The notes: generated by a model from the letters alone, not told the origin. DNA of 64,000 bases from Microthrixaceae bacterium (GCA_027493675.1 JAOSKI010000001.1:186001-250000); one strand, 5' to 3'; numbered from the stretch's first letter, positions 17,931 through 29,085 are shown. Program-made: numbers and translations.

Positions 17931-18628
17931 GGGTTCTGTTGGTGTCCCTCGCACTGTTCGTCCTCGCGTGGTTCACGCTCGCGCCGCGTCAACGTCCTTG
18001 GACGGTCGCTTGCTCGGTTGGGCTGTCCCACTGTGCCGAGCGAGTGTCCTCGTCACCGGCTGGTTTGGTTCCTGCCAGGTCGCCGGCAAGGCCCCGCCGT
18101 TGAGCGCCGCTCAAGGCGAGTTGGCGGGTGGTCAACGCGACCGACCGGCTCGGCGAGGTACCGATCGTGGCCGATCTTCTGGCGGTGGCGGTGGCCGCAG
18201 GTGTTCCGGTACGCCAGGGACTGATCGACGTCGGCGCCGTTCTGCGCGCAAGGGGTGGGGCCGCGCCGGTGGTTGCAGCCGGTGATCGCCTCCAGCGGGG
18301 AGCGGAGCTGTCCGTGGTGCTCGACACGATCGCGAAGGCGGGTGTGGGATGGCACGCCCTCGCCACGCACCTGTCGCTGAGCGTGGACTCGGGAGTGTCC
18401 GCTGAGGGCACGCTCCGACGCCTCGCTGCACAGGAACGCCTGCGGATCCGCCGCGAGCGCGAGCGCAGGGCGCGTCGCCTCCCGGTGCTGCTTCTCCTAC
18501 CGCTGACCACGATGGTTCTTCCGGCGTTCGTGGCGGTCACAGTCGTGCCCTTCGTGGTCGCCGGTGGCATCTCACTCGAGCTTCCCCGGACCGACCAAGG
18601 CGAAACGGGGAACCATGACCAACCATGA
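17927..18628 (+). CDS. tadC: TadC-like pilus platform membrane protein (T2SSF domain)
   Basis: GTG 17927 (VRVLLVSLALFVLAW) overlaps the tadB stop. After a break near 18095 the T2SSF domain follows (VPIVADLLAVAVAAGVPVRQGL, VAAGDRLQRGAELSVVLD) and the end has a long membrane helix (LPVLLLLPLTTMVLPAFVAVTVVPFVV). A basic segment (RIRRERERRARR) before that helix should face the cytoplasm. It pairs with TadB. The stop at 18628 overlaps the pilin gene by 14 bases. Confidence 0.82.
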
Positions 18629-18838
18629 ACGGCACAGCTCCATCAGCGACCTGTGGTGGCAGCAACCGTCACGAGCAGCGCATCCCGAGAGCGCCCAGAG
18701 CACCGTTGAGTATGCGCTGGTACTCCTGGGGGGGCGGCGGCGCTCGCGCTGTTGTTGGTCTCCTGGGTCACCGGCACCGACGTGGTCGGCCGACTCTTCG
18801 AGACGGTGTTCTCCCACATCATCGGGAGGGCGACGTGA
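18615..18838 (+). CDS. Small Flp/DUF4244-type pilin-like protein
   Basis: About 74 residues from ATG 18615. The mature part begins near ESAQSTVEYALVLLG, the TVEYA motif typical of Flp and TadE-type subunits (Glu at +5-like position), followed by one membrane helix (LALLLVSWVTGTD) and a short tail. A G-run at 18728-18733 contains one extra base that breaks the frame. It probably forms the fibre. Compare Rv3656c at the same place in the mycobacterial locus. Confidence 0.75.
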
Positions 18839-19221
18839 CCAACGCTGACGCGCCGGCAGTGCGAGTCAGAGGGGGCAGGCGACCGTGGAGACCGCGATCA
18901 TGATCCCGGTCGTGGTGTTGCTCCTCGCAGTGCTGGTCCAGGTCGTGGTGGTCATACGTGATCAGGTTCAGGTGGTGCGGGTCACCTCGGCCACGGCAAG
19001 GTCGGTGATGGTCGACCCCGACGAACGCGTCGCGCGTGACACGGCGGATGCCGTACGGGGCGACCTCGAGGTGGAACGAGTGGAGCTCCACGGCGGCCGT
19101 GGCCCCGGCGACATGCTGAGCGTCTCGGTCGTCGCACGGCCTCGACGGTTGCCGCTCGTGGGTGTCGTGATCTCAGGGCTGCGACTCAGCGAACGCCTGA
19201 CGGTTCGAGTGGAGGGGGTGA
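18835..19221 (+). CDS. tadE: TadE-like pseudopilin
   Basis: GTG 18835 overlaps the preceding stop. One base correction in the G-run near 18870 joins the short leader to GQATVETAIMIPVVVLLLAVLVQ, the TadE-type N-terminal helix with conserved Glu. The remaining ~95 residues are a small hydrophilic domain (ATARSVMVDPDERVARD, LHGGRGPGDMLSVSVVAR). The frame as given runs on into the opposing helicase; a one-base correction in GGGGG at 19213-19217 gives a TGA at 19219-19221, which I prefer. It is the last recognisable gene of the Tad operon. Confidence 0.72.
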
Positions 19222-19248
19222 GGCGACTTGGCGGTCGAGCATCGGCTC

Positions 19249-21567
19249 TCAAGGCATACGACAGCAGGGCGGTGGCCGCCCCCCGATCGAGGGGTTCGTT
19301 GCCGTTGCCGCACTTGGGTGAGTGCACGCAACTCGGGCAGCCGGTGGCGCAGCGGCACGTCGTGAGCACCTCGAGGGTGGAGCGCAGGTGGGCCTCGGAA
19401 TGCTCGAATGCCAGGGCGGTGACCCCCGCTCCGCCAGGATGCGCGTCGTGGATCACCACGGTTGCTGCGGCGGTCTGCTCCAACCACGGAGTCGACACTC
19501 CTCCAAGGTCCCAACGGTCGCACAGCGCGAACAGAGGCAGGACCCCGATGCCGGTGTGCTCGGCCGCGTGGAGCGCACCTGGAAGCTCGACGGGGCCGAT
19601 GCCCGCAGCGTCGATCATCTCGGCTTCGAAGGCCCACCACAGCGCCGAGGTGTCGAGCACCGACGGTTCCATCTCAAGGGGCTCGCATCGAATGAAGCGG
19701 TGCGTCTCGGTGTGGCGTTCCTCGTAGGCGACCACCTGGGTGGTCACCAGGACCCGCCCGAGCGATACCGCGATCCCACCCACCCGGGTCGACTCCGCGA
19801 CCTCCAGCAGCGAGATGTCACTGTTGGAGCGCACCTGGGTGTAGGTGTCGGCGTCGTGCCGTGCGACGGTGGCACACCGATGGACGTGGTCGAGCTCGAC
19901 GACGCGCCAGGAGGCGCCCTGGTGCAGGTAGACCGCTCCCGCGTGAACGGTCTGTGCCACCCGTGCTGCGTCCACGCTGCCGAGCGGCGCGCCGTCGTTG
20001 GTTCGGATCCGGTACTCGCCACGTGATGCGCTACGGAGGCCGATCGTCGGCGCCGGGGCGCCACGACCCGACCACACGGCGTGGGGTCCGGTGTCGCCGG
20101 GATCCGTGGCGACGAGCCGGAGCCGGTCCTGCAGGACGAGCTCGTGCACAGCGGTATCGAGCATGTCGTCCCAATAGCGACCGTCGGCGTGGCTGAGCGG
20201 TAGCTCGTCGGCGGCACAGCCGACATGCGGAAGCAGCACATGGTGGTTGGCGGGGTTGATCACCGCGGGTTCGGGTTGTCGGAGGAACACCTCGCGGGGG
20301 TGGCGCACCATCCACTGGTCGAGTTGGTCCTCGCCGGCGACCAGCACCGCCAGGGAGGCCCGTGTTCCACGGCCGGATCGTCCGCACTGTTGGCGAAACG
20401 AGGCCAGGGTGCCCGGAAACCCGAGAGCACGACCGCGTCGAGTCCTGCCACGTCGATTCCCAGCTCCAGGGCGCTGGTCGCGACCACGCAGTCCAGCGAA
20501 CCGTCCGCGAGCCCGAGTTCGATGCAGCGGCGTTCTTCGGCCAGGTAGCCGGCACGGTAGGTGCGAACTCGTCGCGCGCCGTCAGGACGACCACGGCGTG
20601 ACAGGGTCTCCCGAATGGTGTTCGCCACCAGCTCCGATGCACGCCGCGACCTGCAGAACACCAGGGTTCGGAGGCCGGCGAGGACCGTCTCGGTGGCCAC
20701 CACGGCGGTCTCGTGGCTGAGCGATGCAGCATCGAATCCGAGGCGTGAGGTCGTGTTGGCATCCGGGCTGTCGGGGCCGACTGTGCCGGAGTTGAAGAAC
20801 GGGTTCCACAGCACGGTGGTGCGTTTGCCCATCGGAGCGCCCGACTCGGTGACCGCTTCGACGTCGACTCCGCTGATCGCGGATGCAAGTGCCGCGGGCT
20901 GACCCACGGTGGCCGAGGTGAACACGAACGTGGGTTCGTCGCCACCCCGCGCGGAACGAGCCGGCGGAGCCGTCGCAACAGATGGGCAACGTGGCTCCCG
21001 AACACGCCGCGCATGGTGTGCAACTCGTCCACCACGACGAGCTCCAGATGGCGAAGGAAGCGGTCCCAACGACTGTGGTTCGCCAGGATCCCCAGGTGGA
21101 GCATCTCGGGATTGGTGAGCACCACGTGTGCGTGCTGTCGCACGGCGGCCCGCTCCGCGGATGTGCAGTCACCGTCGTAGGCGGCGACCACCACCCCCGG
21201 AGGGGGCCATTGCGGCGAACGACCCCAACTGGTCGTGCGCCAGGGCCTTGGTGGGGTAGATGGCCAACGAGGTCCCATCGCGCTGGGCCGCGGCAAGCGA
21301 GGGGATCTGGTAGCAGAGGGACTTGCCCGACGACGGTGGGGTGGTGATGACCACCGACCGCCCGCTCGTGATGTGGTCCAGTGCTGCTGCCTGGTGGCTC
21401 CACAGCCGTGTACCTGCGGAGTCCGCGACCAGGCGCTCGACGTCGCTTCGCGATGTGGCGAACACGGCGTCGCGCGGCAGGTCGCGGTGGCGGTGCACGA
21501 AGCGCGCATCGACGCTCAGCCGGTCGACCAGAGCGTCGATCGCAGCGTCGGCATGGGTGGACTCCAT
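19249..21567 (-). CDS. DEAD/DEAH-box helicase with C-terminal DUF1998 (Cys-rich), MrfA/Rv3649-like
   Basis: About 770 residues. Helicase motifs in order: Q-like LWSHQAAALDHI, Walker A TPPSSGKSLCYQ, LTNPEMLH, DELH in VVVDELHTMRG, TSATV, and QCGRSGRGTR (motif VI). The C-terminal DUF1998 ends with the four-cysteine cluster CRCATGCPSCVHSPKCG, a likely metal site. B. subtilis MrfA with this layout helps repair mitomycin damage, so a DNA-repair role is plausible. Start ATG 21567 is preceded by TAGGCT at seven bases. Breaks near 21195, 20975 and 20400. The C-terminus is uncertain; a one-base shift gives a stop at 19249 and avoids overlap with tadE. The same helicase-tad pairing occurs in mycobacteria. 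Confidence 0.85.
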
Positions 21568-21610
21568 CGGATCGAGCCTAGGTTCACCCTGGGGCGCGTA
21601 GGATCGCAGG

Positions 21611-21941
21611 GTGTTGTTCGACCTCCAACGGCGAACCGTCGGTGCCACCGAAGTGGTTTCGGTGATCGGTGACGTGGACCTGGCATCCCTTCCGAGCCTG
21701 GCCACGGCGCTGGGCGATCTCGGAGGACTCCGATCCGCGCGGCCGGGTGACCCTTGATCTCAGAGGCGTGGACTACATCGATCCGGTCTGTCTCGGCGCG
21801 CTGTCGCAGCAGAGCTGCGCGTGCGTCGTGCCGGTGGCGTGATGAGCGTGCGGGCAACCGATGCGGTGCGGGCGCTCCTGGTCGAGACTCCGCCTCAGCG
21901 AGATCATGGATGTCGACGACGGCCGCGCCGAGGATCCCTGA
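21611..21941 (+). CDS. STAS-domain anti-sigma factor antagonist-like protein
   Basis: About 110 residues, divergent from the helicase with only 43 bases between start codons. GTG 21611 has TAGGAT exactly six bases upstream. The fold reads VVSVIGDVDLASLPSLATAL, then LDLRGVDYIDPVCLGAL (strand and loop where SpoIIAA-type proteins have the phosphorylatable Ser; here DPVCLG with Cys), ELRVRRAGGVMSVRATDAVRALL and LSEIMDVDDG. Breaks near 21737, 21805 and 21892. It probably joins a partner-switching circuit; the kinase partner is not in the window. Confidence 0.72.
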
Positions 21942-21950
21942 GGTCGCCCC

Positions 21951-22308
21951 TTACTCCTCGGTCATCTCGGGCGCCGGTTCGGAGAACTCGTCGAGTGCCC
22001 AGGGTTCGGCCGGTGGAGGCCGGCGTTCGTGATGCCCGGCCACATGTGACTCGCCACCGGAGCCGTCCAGAACTGCAGCACCACGGCCAGCAGGAGCTTG
22101 GTGACACCGGTCAGTCCGGTGTACCTGCAGGATCGCGGCACCCACTGTGCACACCACGGCCAGCGTGGCGGGCTTGGTGGCGACGTGGATCCGTGAATAC
22201 GCGTCGGGCATCCTGAAAAAGGCCGATTGCGGCCACCAGCGCAAGCGTGGATCCGCTGAGCAGCAACACCGCGGTGACCACGTCGAGGATCACATCCAGG
22301 TTCTCCAT
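21951..22308 (-). CDS. mnhG: Mrp Na+/H+ antiporter subunit G
   Basis: Last gene of the antiporter operon. ATG 22308 overlaps the mnhF stop by one base. After a break near 22220 the conserved signature RMPDAYSRIHVATKPATL is clear, within three membrane helices (VILDVVTAVLLLSGSTLALVAAIGL; TLAVVCTVGAAIL; a third after a second break near 22110). The tail is polar (EPAPEMTEE). MnhG is a small membrane subunit needed for complex assembly. Confidence 0.85.
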
Positions 22309-22568
22309 CAGAGGCCCCTGCGTTCGATGAAGCGAGCGATCGTCACGGTGCCCAGGAAGCTCAGCAGACCGATGATCAACACCAGGGCCACGACCAGGTC
22401 GTCCTGGGCCCATGCGAGGTACACCGCGAGCCCGTTGAGGATCAGCGCCACCAGCATGTCCACACCGATCGCTCGATCAGGGAGGTTGCGGGACCGCACG
22501 ATGTGCAGGGTCGTCAACAGCGCCGCGAGGGCGAGCATCGATCCCGCGATCCATGTCACCACCGTCAT
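22308..22568 (-). CDS. mnhF: Mrp Na+/H+ antiporter subunit F
   Basis: An 86-residue protein in one frame, three membrane helices. Family signature LPDRAIGVDMLVALILNGLA lies in the middle, and the end (LLSFLGTVTIARFIERRG) is typical of MnhF. The start ATG 22568 overlaps the mnhE stop by four bases and the stop shares a base with the mnhG start, so translation is probably coupled. Confidence 0.92.
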   Translation of the reverse strand: MTVVTWIAGSMLALAALLTTLHIVRSRNLPDRAIGVDMLVALILNGLAVYLAWAQDDLVVALVLIIGLLSFLGTVTIARFIERRGL

Positions 22569-23083
22569 GGTCCGGCCTCGGGATCGTCGTCAGGGGCGGT
22601 CGGATCCCCAGGGGGTGACGGCGCGCAGGACCAGTTCCTCCAGGCCTTCGACGTCCGCCCGGATCTCGTCGGGGTCTCCCAGGCCGAGCACGTGGATGAA
22701 CAGCATGATGGAGGAGCCCACTCGGCGTGCCTCGAGGGTGAGGGTGCCGGGGGTGAGGCTGATCGCGTCGGCCACGATCGTTGCGACGAGTGCCGAGTCC
22801 TGGGACAGCCGGACCGCCACGACGCCCGAACGCAACCGCGCAGGTGTCGGTGCAAGCACCGTAGCCACGACAGCGGCCGACGATGTGACGAGGCGAACCA
22901 TGAACACGGCCATCAGGCGGACCAGGGCGACGGGTGCATCTCGTGCGTTCGCGGCGCGGGTCGGATCAGGTAGCCGATGACCCCGACCACCACAAGACCG
23001 CTCACAGCGTTCGCCCAGGTGAGCTCACCCCACAGGGCGATCCACACCGCGAACACGATGGCAGGTGGCAGCAGCCGGCTCAC
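22565..23083 (-). CDS. mnhE: Mrp Na+/H+ antiporter subunit E
   Basis: GTG 23083 begins SRLLPPAIVFAVWIALWGELTWANAVSGLVVG, the two N-terminal helices of MnhE. After a break near 22925 the cytoplasmic half follows (SGVVAVRLSQDSALVATIVADAISLTPGTLTLE), which carries the conserved SLTPGT motif. A second break near 22600 gives the true end DDDPEAGP at 22565. It overlaps mnhD by GTGA and mnhF by four bases. Confidence 0.87.
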
Positions 23084-24559
23084 GGGATCACCGCATCGGG
23101 GTAGGCGTTGACACTGGTGGCGTCAGCAGCGCGCGCTCGGCGAAGCGGTACAACGGTCCGGCGAACAACGCGATCGCCAGGGTCGCGCCGACCATGGCGA
23201 TCGTCACCGAGGACATGAGGGGATGCCGACGCAGGACTCCGCGGTCGGCGATGTCTCGCGCTGCGGGATCCGGAGTGCCCCAGAACGCGCCGTTCCAGAT
23301 CTTGAGCATCGACACGAGCGTCATCAGCGACACTGCGAGCGCTGTCGCAGCGATCCACCAGGAACGTTGATCCAGGCCCGACGACAGGACGCCCATCTTG
23401 GCGGGGAATCCACTGAAGGGCGGAATGCCTGCGAGGCTCAGCGCCGGGATCAGGAACAGAGCTGCGAGGGCCCGGATCGATGCGCGAGGCCAGACAGCCG
23501 ATCAAGGGTGCTCGATCCCGTCTCGCGCTCCACGATGCCCTCCACCAGGAACAGCGAGGTCTTCACCGGGATCTGATGCAACATGAAGAAGATCGTCGCG
23601 GCGATCGCAGCTGTGCCCCCGAGTGCCACGCCCATCACCATGTAGCCGATCTGGCTCACGATGTGGAAGCTCAGTATCCGCTTCATGTCGGCCTGCGCGA
23701 TGGCCCCCAACACGCCGACCACCATGGTCAGGCCCGCGATGACCAATAGCAGGGTCCGGTTGGTCTCGGGGAACAACAGGGTCTGGGTGCGCACGATGGC
23801 GTACACGCCGATCTTGGTCAGGAGGCCGGCGAACACTGCGCTCACCGGGCTGGGTGCCGCCGGGTAGCTGTCCGGTAGCCACGAGAACAGTGGAAACACT
23901 GCGGCCTTCAGTCCGAAGGCGATCAGCAGCAACAGGTTGAGCCCCAGGCGCACACCGTCGGGAAGGGCGGCCAGGCGTTCGGGTAGTTCCGCCATGTTGA
24001 GCGTCCCGGTGGCGGCGAACACGAGCGCCACCGCGGTCACCAGGACCATCGACTCCACCACGTTCAGCACCACATAGGTGGTGCCGGAGCGGATCTGGTC
24101 GTCGGTGCCCTCGAGGGTGAGCAGCACGTAGCTGGCCATGAGGAGGACCTCGAAGAACACGAACATGTTGAAGAGGTCACCTGCCAGGAACGCCCCGAGA
24201 CACCGGCGGTGAGCACGAGGTAGGCGGGGTGGTACCAGCGGGAACGTTCGTCGTCGGCGCGCTGGCCGATGGCGAACAGCAGCACAGCGAGCAGCATCAC
24301 CGCTCCGACGGTCAGCATCAGCGCCGAGAACCGGTCGGCAACGAGGTTGATGGCGATTCTTCCCGGCCAGCCGCCCATTGCGGCCACCTGCGTTCCCTCG
24401 TGGTCCACCTTCAGCAGCACCGCCACAGCAATGGCAGTGGTGGCAACGGCACATGTGATCGCCACGGCGCGCTGGATGGCACGGGGATCGGATCGTGAGC
24501 AGGCTCAGAGCCGCGCCCGCCAGGGGAACCACGATCGCTGCCGGGAGCAGCCCGCTCAC
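23080..24559 (-). CDS. mnhD: Mrp Na+/H+ antiporter subunit D (complex I ND2/4-like)
   Basis: About 495 residues, 14 predicted membrane helices. GTG 24559 starts MSGLLPAAIVVPLAGAAL. Proton-channel landmarks of the NuoL/M/N family are visible: FLAGDLFNMFVFFEVLLMASY (Glu in helix 5), GLKAAVFPLFSWLPDSYPAAPSPVSA (Lys in helix 7) and a second Lys in the DMKRILSFHIVSQIGYM region. Breaks near 24470, 24195, 23490 and 23115. It should translocate ions together with MnhA. Confidence 0.9.
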
Positions 24560-24929
24560 GTCGGGTCCCCGTGGTCAAGGTGCTCATCGGGTTCCTCGGC
24601 AAGACGGCGGTCGGCGATGTCGTCCTCTACTTCGTCGTTGCCGTCGATGGTCCAGCCCCGGTAGGCCATGGCCAGCAGGAACGACAGGACGCCGAAGGTG
24701 ATCACGATCGCGGTGAGCACCAGTGCCTGGGGGACCGGATCTGTGAAAGACCCGTCGCGGCCGACTATCGGAGCGCTCCCTGGTCGGCTGCCGGAGGTGA
24801 GGATGAGCAGGTTGACGGCGTTGCCGAGCATGCCCAGGCCCAGGATGATGGCGTGAGGGTCCGGTGCATGACCAGGTAGGTGCCGCTCGAGGCGAGAACT
24901 GCGATCAGGAATGCCTGCGCGATGCTCAT
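24556..24929 (-). CDS. mnhC: Mrp Na+/H+ antiporter subunit C (NuoK-like)
   Basis: About 124 residues from ATG 24929 (MSIAQAFLIAVLASSGTYLV). One break near 24855 leads to the NuoK-like core HAIILGLGMLGNAVNLLIL and PVPQALVLTAIVITFGVLSFLLAMAYR, with the conserved PQALVLTAIVI motif. The tail is acidic. It overlaps both neighbours by four bases. Confidence 0.9.
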
Positions 24930-25477
24930 CGCGGTGCTCCGTGATCGTCGTGTGGGCCGGGGACCTCGTCGCCGTCGAGAGCGCTCCGATCGGTGTGCGT
25001 GCCGTCCCGGAGGGCTCTTGCGAGGTTCTCACGCGCGACCTCGTCGTCCGCCTCCACGAACGCCACCAGGATCGCCATCACGACTCCCACGACCACCACG
25101 TGCACGCCGATGTCGAACAGCGCGGAGGACACCACCTTCACTTCGCCGACGAGTGGGATGTGAAGGTGCCAGATCGCCGACTCGAGGAAGTCCTGCCCCG
25201 ACACCATGGCTCCGACACCGACCGCGATCGCGACGGCGAGCCCGGAACCGATCAACAGGATCGGGTCGATGCGAAGGGACCTGACTCCCTCGGCGCCCGA
25301 GGCCAGGTAGCGCAGCACTATCGCTGCGGCCATCACGAGCCCACCGGCGAACCCGCCACCTGGGGCGTTGTGGCCGCGGAAGGTCAAGAAGATGGAGAAC
25401 AACAACAGCACGGGCGTGAGGCCGTTCACGGTCTCGCTGAGGATCAGCGAACGGCGGGTGCCGTCGACGCGACTCAT
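24926..25477 (-). CDS. mnhB: Mrp Na+/H+ antiporter subunit B
   Basis: 183 residues in one frame. ATG 25477 begins [15 protein letters not shown]; the family core VLLLFSIFLTFRGHNAPGGGFAGGL is intact, followed by four membrane helices and a charged C-terminus. The GHNAPGGGF motif is diagnostic of MnhB and of the equivalent MnhA extension. Start and stop overlap mnhA and mnhC by four bases. Confidence 0.93.
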   Translation of the reverse strand: MSRVDGTRRSLILSETVNGLTPVLLLFSIFLTFRGHNAPGGGFAGGLVMAAAIVLRYLASGAEGVRSLRIDPILLIGSGLAVAIAVGVGAMVSGQDFLESAIWHLHIPLVGEVKVVSSALFDIGVHVVVVGVVMAILVAFVEADDEVARENLARALRDGTHTDRSALDGDEVPGPHDDHGAPR

Positions 25478-27857
25478 CGCCACACCTCGCTGGGGCGACC
25501 GGACCGGTCCTCGATGTGCATGCCGTCGGCAAGCCGTCTGCTTCGCTGTTCGCGCCGCGCAGCGCGCACCAGGTTGACCACGCCCATACCCGCCACGGCG
25601 AGCACCGTGATCTCCCCGAGGGTGTCGAATCCGCGGAAGTCCACGAGGATCACGTTGACCACGTTGCGCCCGCCGGCCTCGGGTTCGGACAACGCCACGT
25701 AGTCCTCCCCGACCGATGGGGCCGTACGCGAGTGCGAGGTCCCGAGGGCGAACAGAGCGACGGTGACCCCCACCACCACGGAGATGACGACGCGAGCGGG
25801 CTTCGGCGCCCAGGAGGGCGCGGGGTGGAAGCCCCTTGGCAGGCGGGCGAGGGCGAGCAGGAACACGACGATGGTGAGGGTCTCGACCAGGAACTGGGTC
25901 ACTGCCAGGTCGGGTGCCCCCTGAAGCAGGTACATGATCGCCAACAGGTATCCGGAACCGCCCAGGAGCACCGCTGCGGTGAACCGCTGTCGGGCGGCGA
26001 GGACCGCGAGGGCCATGAGGGCGCTGAGCACCACGAGCGTGACCTCCAAGACCGAGTTGGTCCACGGCGCACCCGTCGGGGCGTCGTCGGCTCCGGTCAG
26101 CAGCGCCGACGCCAGGACCGCCGCCACACTCGTGAGCACAACTCCCACGTACAACGGGAGCGAGCCGCTCTGGGTGAGCGCGGTCAGGCGGCGGGATCCT
26201 CCGAGCAGGGAGTCGTAGGTGCGGTCGTACAGCCGAGTCGCCCGGCTGAAGGGGGCATCGGTGCTGCGTGTGGCGGCGATGGTGACCCACCAGGTGACGG
26301 CACCTGCCACGAGGATTCCGATCGACAACAGCAGCGGCACGTTCATGCCGGTCCACAGGTGCAGCGACTCCGATGCGGTGGCCGGATCGAGCGACGTCGT
26401 CGCCTCCGAGAGCCAGTTACCCACCGGTTCCGCTGTGAGACCGAACACCAAGCCCAGCGCGGCAAGCACCAGTGGTGCTCCGAGGAAGGCGGCTGAAGGC
26501 CGGTGCAGCGACGCCGGGTCCACCGCTGCGGCATCCCCTGAGTCGGCGGCAGTGAGCGCTTGAGCGTCACTACCGAGCAGGCCCACCGCGATTCGGATCG
26601 AGTAAGCCACGGTCAGCACCGAACCAGCCACGATGCCCGCCAGCGCCACCATCCCCACCGTCCCGACGTCGGCGGCGAGCAATCCGTCCAGGGCCTTCTC
26701 CTTGGCCACGAAGCCGAACGTCGGGGGATCGCGGCCATCGACGCGCAGGCAGCGATCACCACTCCTGCGGTGACCGGAAGTGCGCCGATCACACCCCGTA
26801 GGCGGCGCATGTCGCGGGTCCCGGCCGCATGGTCCACGATCCCCACCGACAGGAACAGGGCTGCCTTGAACAGGGCGTGTCCCACCAACATCGCCACACC
26901 CGCATAGGTGGTGGCCGGCGTGCCCAGGCCGAGGAGCACCATCATGAGACCGAGTTGGCTGACCGTGCCGTGGGCGAGCGCGAGCTTGGCGTCCTGTTGG
27001 CGCATCGCGCGGAACCCTCCGATCCCGAGGGATCCGAGCCCGGCGCACACGACCAACCAACGCCATGGACCCACCGGTGCGAACACGGGCGCGAAGCGGG
27101 CGACCACGACCAGGCCGGCCTTCACCATCGTCGCGGAGTGCAGGTACGCACTGACCGGGGTGGGTGCCGCCATGGCTCCAGGAAGCCAGAAGTGGAACGG
27201 GAACTGCGCCGACTTGGTGAAGGCGCCGACCAACACGAGCACCAGTGCGAACGAGACCACGGTGCCCGTCGGCGGGTCGGCGAGAAGTCCGCTGATCGAC
27301 GTGGTGTCCCCTTCGATGCCGAGCAGGATCAGACCGCCCAGCAAGGCGAGGCCCCCGAAAGCGGTCACGAGGAACGCTCGCTGGGCTGCGGCACGCGCGG
27401 TGGCCGAGTGGTCCTCGAATCCGATGAGCAGGAAGGAGGTGACCGAGGTGAGCTCCCAGAACAGGAAGAGGGTGAACAGGCCGTCGGCCCAGACGATGCC
27501 GAGCATCGCGCCTGCGAATCCCACCAGGAGACCCGCCAGGCGGCCCAGGTCGTCGCGCGGGCCGAAGTACGACACCGAGTACATCAGCACGAGCGTGCCT
27601 ATTCCCGACACGACGAGCCCCATGAGCAGGCCGAAGCCATCAAGGTGCAGCGAGATTGTCAGGCCGAGCTCCGCCACCCAGGTGATGGTCCTCGACGGAC
27701 CGTGGCCACGGAGCGCCGCGGAGGATTCCGAGATCAGCCATCCGAAGGTGACCGCGGGGACCACGGCGGCCACCGGCAGAGCCCAGCGGGCGCTTCGCCT
27801 GCCCGCTGCGTGGCACACAAGGGCGACCACGAGGTGGGCCAGCAGCAGCAGGATCAC
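25474..27857 (-). CDS. mnhA: Mrp Na+/H+ antiporter subunit A (complex I ND5-like)
   Basis: About 795 residues. GTG 27857 lies 13 bases after the acyl-CoA dehydrogenase stop. The ND5-like N-terminal domain contains [39 protein letters not shown] (Glu), [24 protein letters not shown] (channel region) and [15 protein letters not shown] break near 26735 separates it from the C-terminal part ([11 protein letters not shown] onward), whose last ~170 residues are the NuoJ-like MnhA domain ([40 protein letters not shown]). The complex exports Na+ (or K+) in exchange for protons. Operon order A-B-C-D-E-F-G is the standard seven-gene type. Confidence 0.93.
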
Positions 27858-27870
27858 GACGGGTCGGTCC

Positions 27871-29085
27871 TCAGTTGGCGTGCCGGGCGAGCTCGGTGGC
27901 GCGACCTGCCGTCGATGGACCTCGTCGGGTCCGTCGGCGAGGCGCATCGTGCGCAGTCCCGCGTACATGCGCGCCAGCGGGAAATCGTCGCCGACACCGC
28001 CTGCACCGTGAGCCTGGATGGCCCGGTCCACTACTCGCAACCCGACTGCGGGCGCCACCACCTTGATGGCGGAGATCTCGATGGCGGCTCCCTTCGTGCC
28101 GACTGTGTCCATCAACCACGCGGCCTTCAGGGTGAGCAGCCGGGCTTGCTCGATCTCCATGCGCGAAGTCCGCTATCCACTCGCGGATCACACCCTGATC
28201 CGCAAGGGGTCGTCCGAACGCGACCCGATCGGTGACCCTGCGGCACATCAACTCCAGCGCGCGCTCGGCGATCCCGATGCAGCGCATGCAGTGGTGGATG
28301 CGCCCGGGGCCCAGTCGCGCCTGGGCGATGGCGAACCCCGTTCCCTCCTCACCGATCAGGTTGTCCGCTGGAACCCGCACGTCGTCGAAGCGCAGTTCCA
28401 CATGACCCTCGCGGTCCTGGTAGCCGAACACCGGGAGATCGCGCACGATCGTGAGCCCGGGGGTGTCACGGGGCACCAGGATCATCGACTGCTGGGAGTG
28501 TCGCGGGGCATCGGGGTTGGTCTTGCCCATCACGATGAACACCTCGCAGCGATCTGACGCGGCACCCGACGTCCACCACTTGCGGCCGTTCAGCACGTAT
28601 TCGTTGCCATGACGGGTGATCGACAGTGCGATGTTGGTGGCATCCGAGGACGCCACGTCGGGTTCGGTCATGGCGAACGCCGATCGGATCTCACCCTCGA
28701 GGAGGGGTTGGAGCCACTGCTCCCTCTGCGCCGGTGAGCCGAACAGAGCGAGCACCTCCATGTTGCCTGTGTCGGGTGCGGAGCAGTTCATGGCTTCGGG
28801 GGCGAGGTGGATGGAACGTCCCGAGATCTCCGCCACATGGGCATAGTCGAGGTTCCTCACCGGTTCGGGGGTCCATTCGGTGCGGTGCGGCATGAACAGG
28901 TTCCAAAGCCCCCGTGAACGGGCTTCCGCTTTCAGGTCCTCGATGATCTGGGGGTGCCCGTGGGGGTCGCCGAGGGCGTGCATCTGCTGCTCGTAGACAG
29001 CCTCGGCCGGGTAGACGTGGGTGTCCATGAACGACTGCATCGCCTCGATCAACCCGACCGCGCGGGCACTCGGTTCGAAGTCCAT
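27871..29085 (-). CDS. Acyl-CoA dehydrogenase family protein
   Basis: About 404 residues. ATG 29085 has AAGGAG at the right distance. Hallmarks: [69 protein letters not shown] and, after a break near 28175, [17 protein letters not shown] and [24 protein letters not shown] (the Q-H-G-G-x-G region at the FAD site). It resembles the ACAD10/11 branch. The catalytic base is not assigned. It lies 13 bases upstream of mnhA and probably shares its transcript, although no metabolic link is obvious. Divergent from topA. Confidence 0.88.
   Translation of the reverse strand: MDFEPSARAVGLIEAMQSFMDTHVYPAEAVYEQQMHALGDPHGHPQIIEDLKAEARSRGLWNLFMPHRTEWTPEPVRNLDYAHVAEISGRSIHLAPEAMNCSAPDTGNMEVLALFGSPAQREQWLQPLLEGEIRSAFAMTEPDVASSDATNIALSITRHGNEYVLNGRKWWTSGAASDRCEVFIVMGKTNPDAPRHSQQSMILVPRDTPGLTIVRDLPVFGYQDREGHVELRFDDVRVPADNLIGEEGTGFAIAQARLGPGRIHHCMRCIGIAERALELMCRRVTDRVAFGRPLADQGVIREWIADFAHGDRASPAAHPEGRVVDGHSRHEGSRHRDLRHQGGGARSRVASSGPGHPGSRCRRCRRRFPAGAHVRGTAHDAPRRRTRRGPSTAGRATELARHAN

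Noticed and set aside
26613-28160. A frame joining the acyl-CoA dehydrogenase C-terminus to MnhA
   Set aside because: A frame break removes the dehydrogenase stop from this frame; the true stop at 27871 and the mnhA GTG start at 27857 are visible in the corrected reading.
26829-28235. A 468-residue plus-strand frame opposite mnhA
   Set aside because: Shadow of the antiporter gene; Gly/His/Arg-rich composition without a family match.
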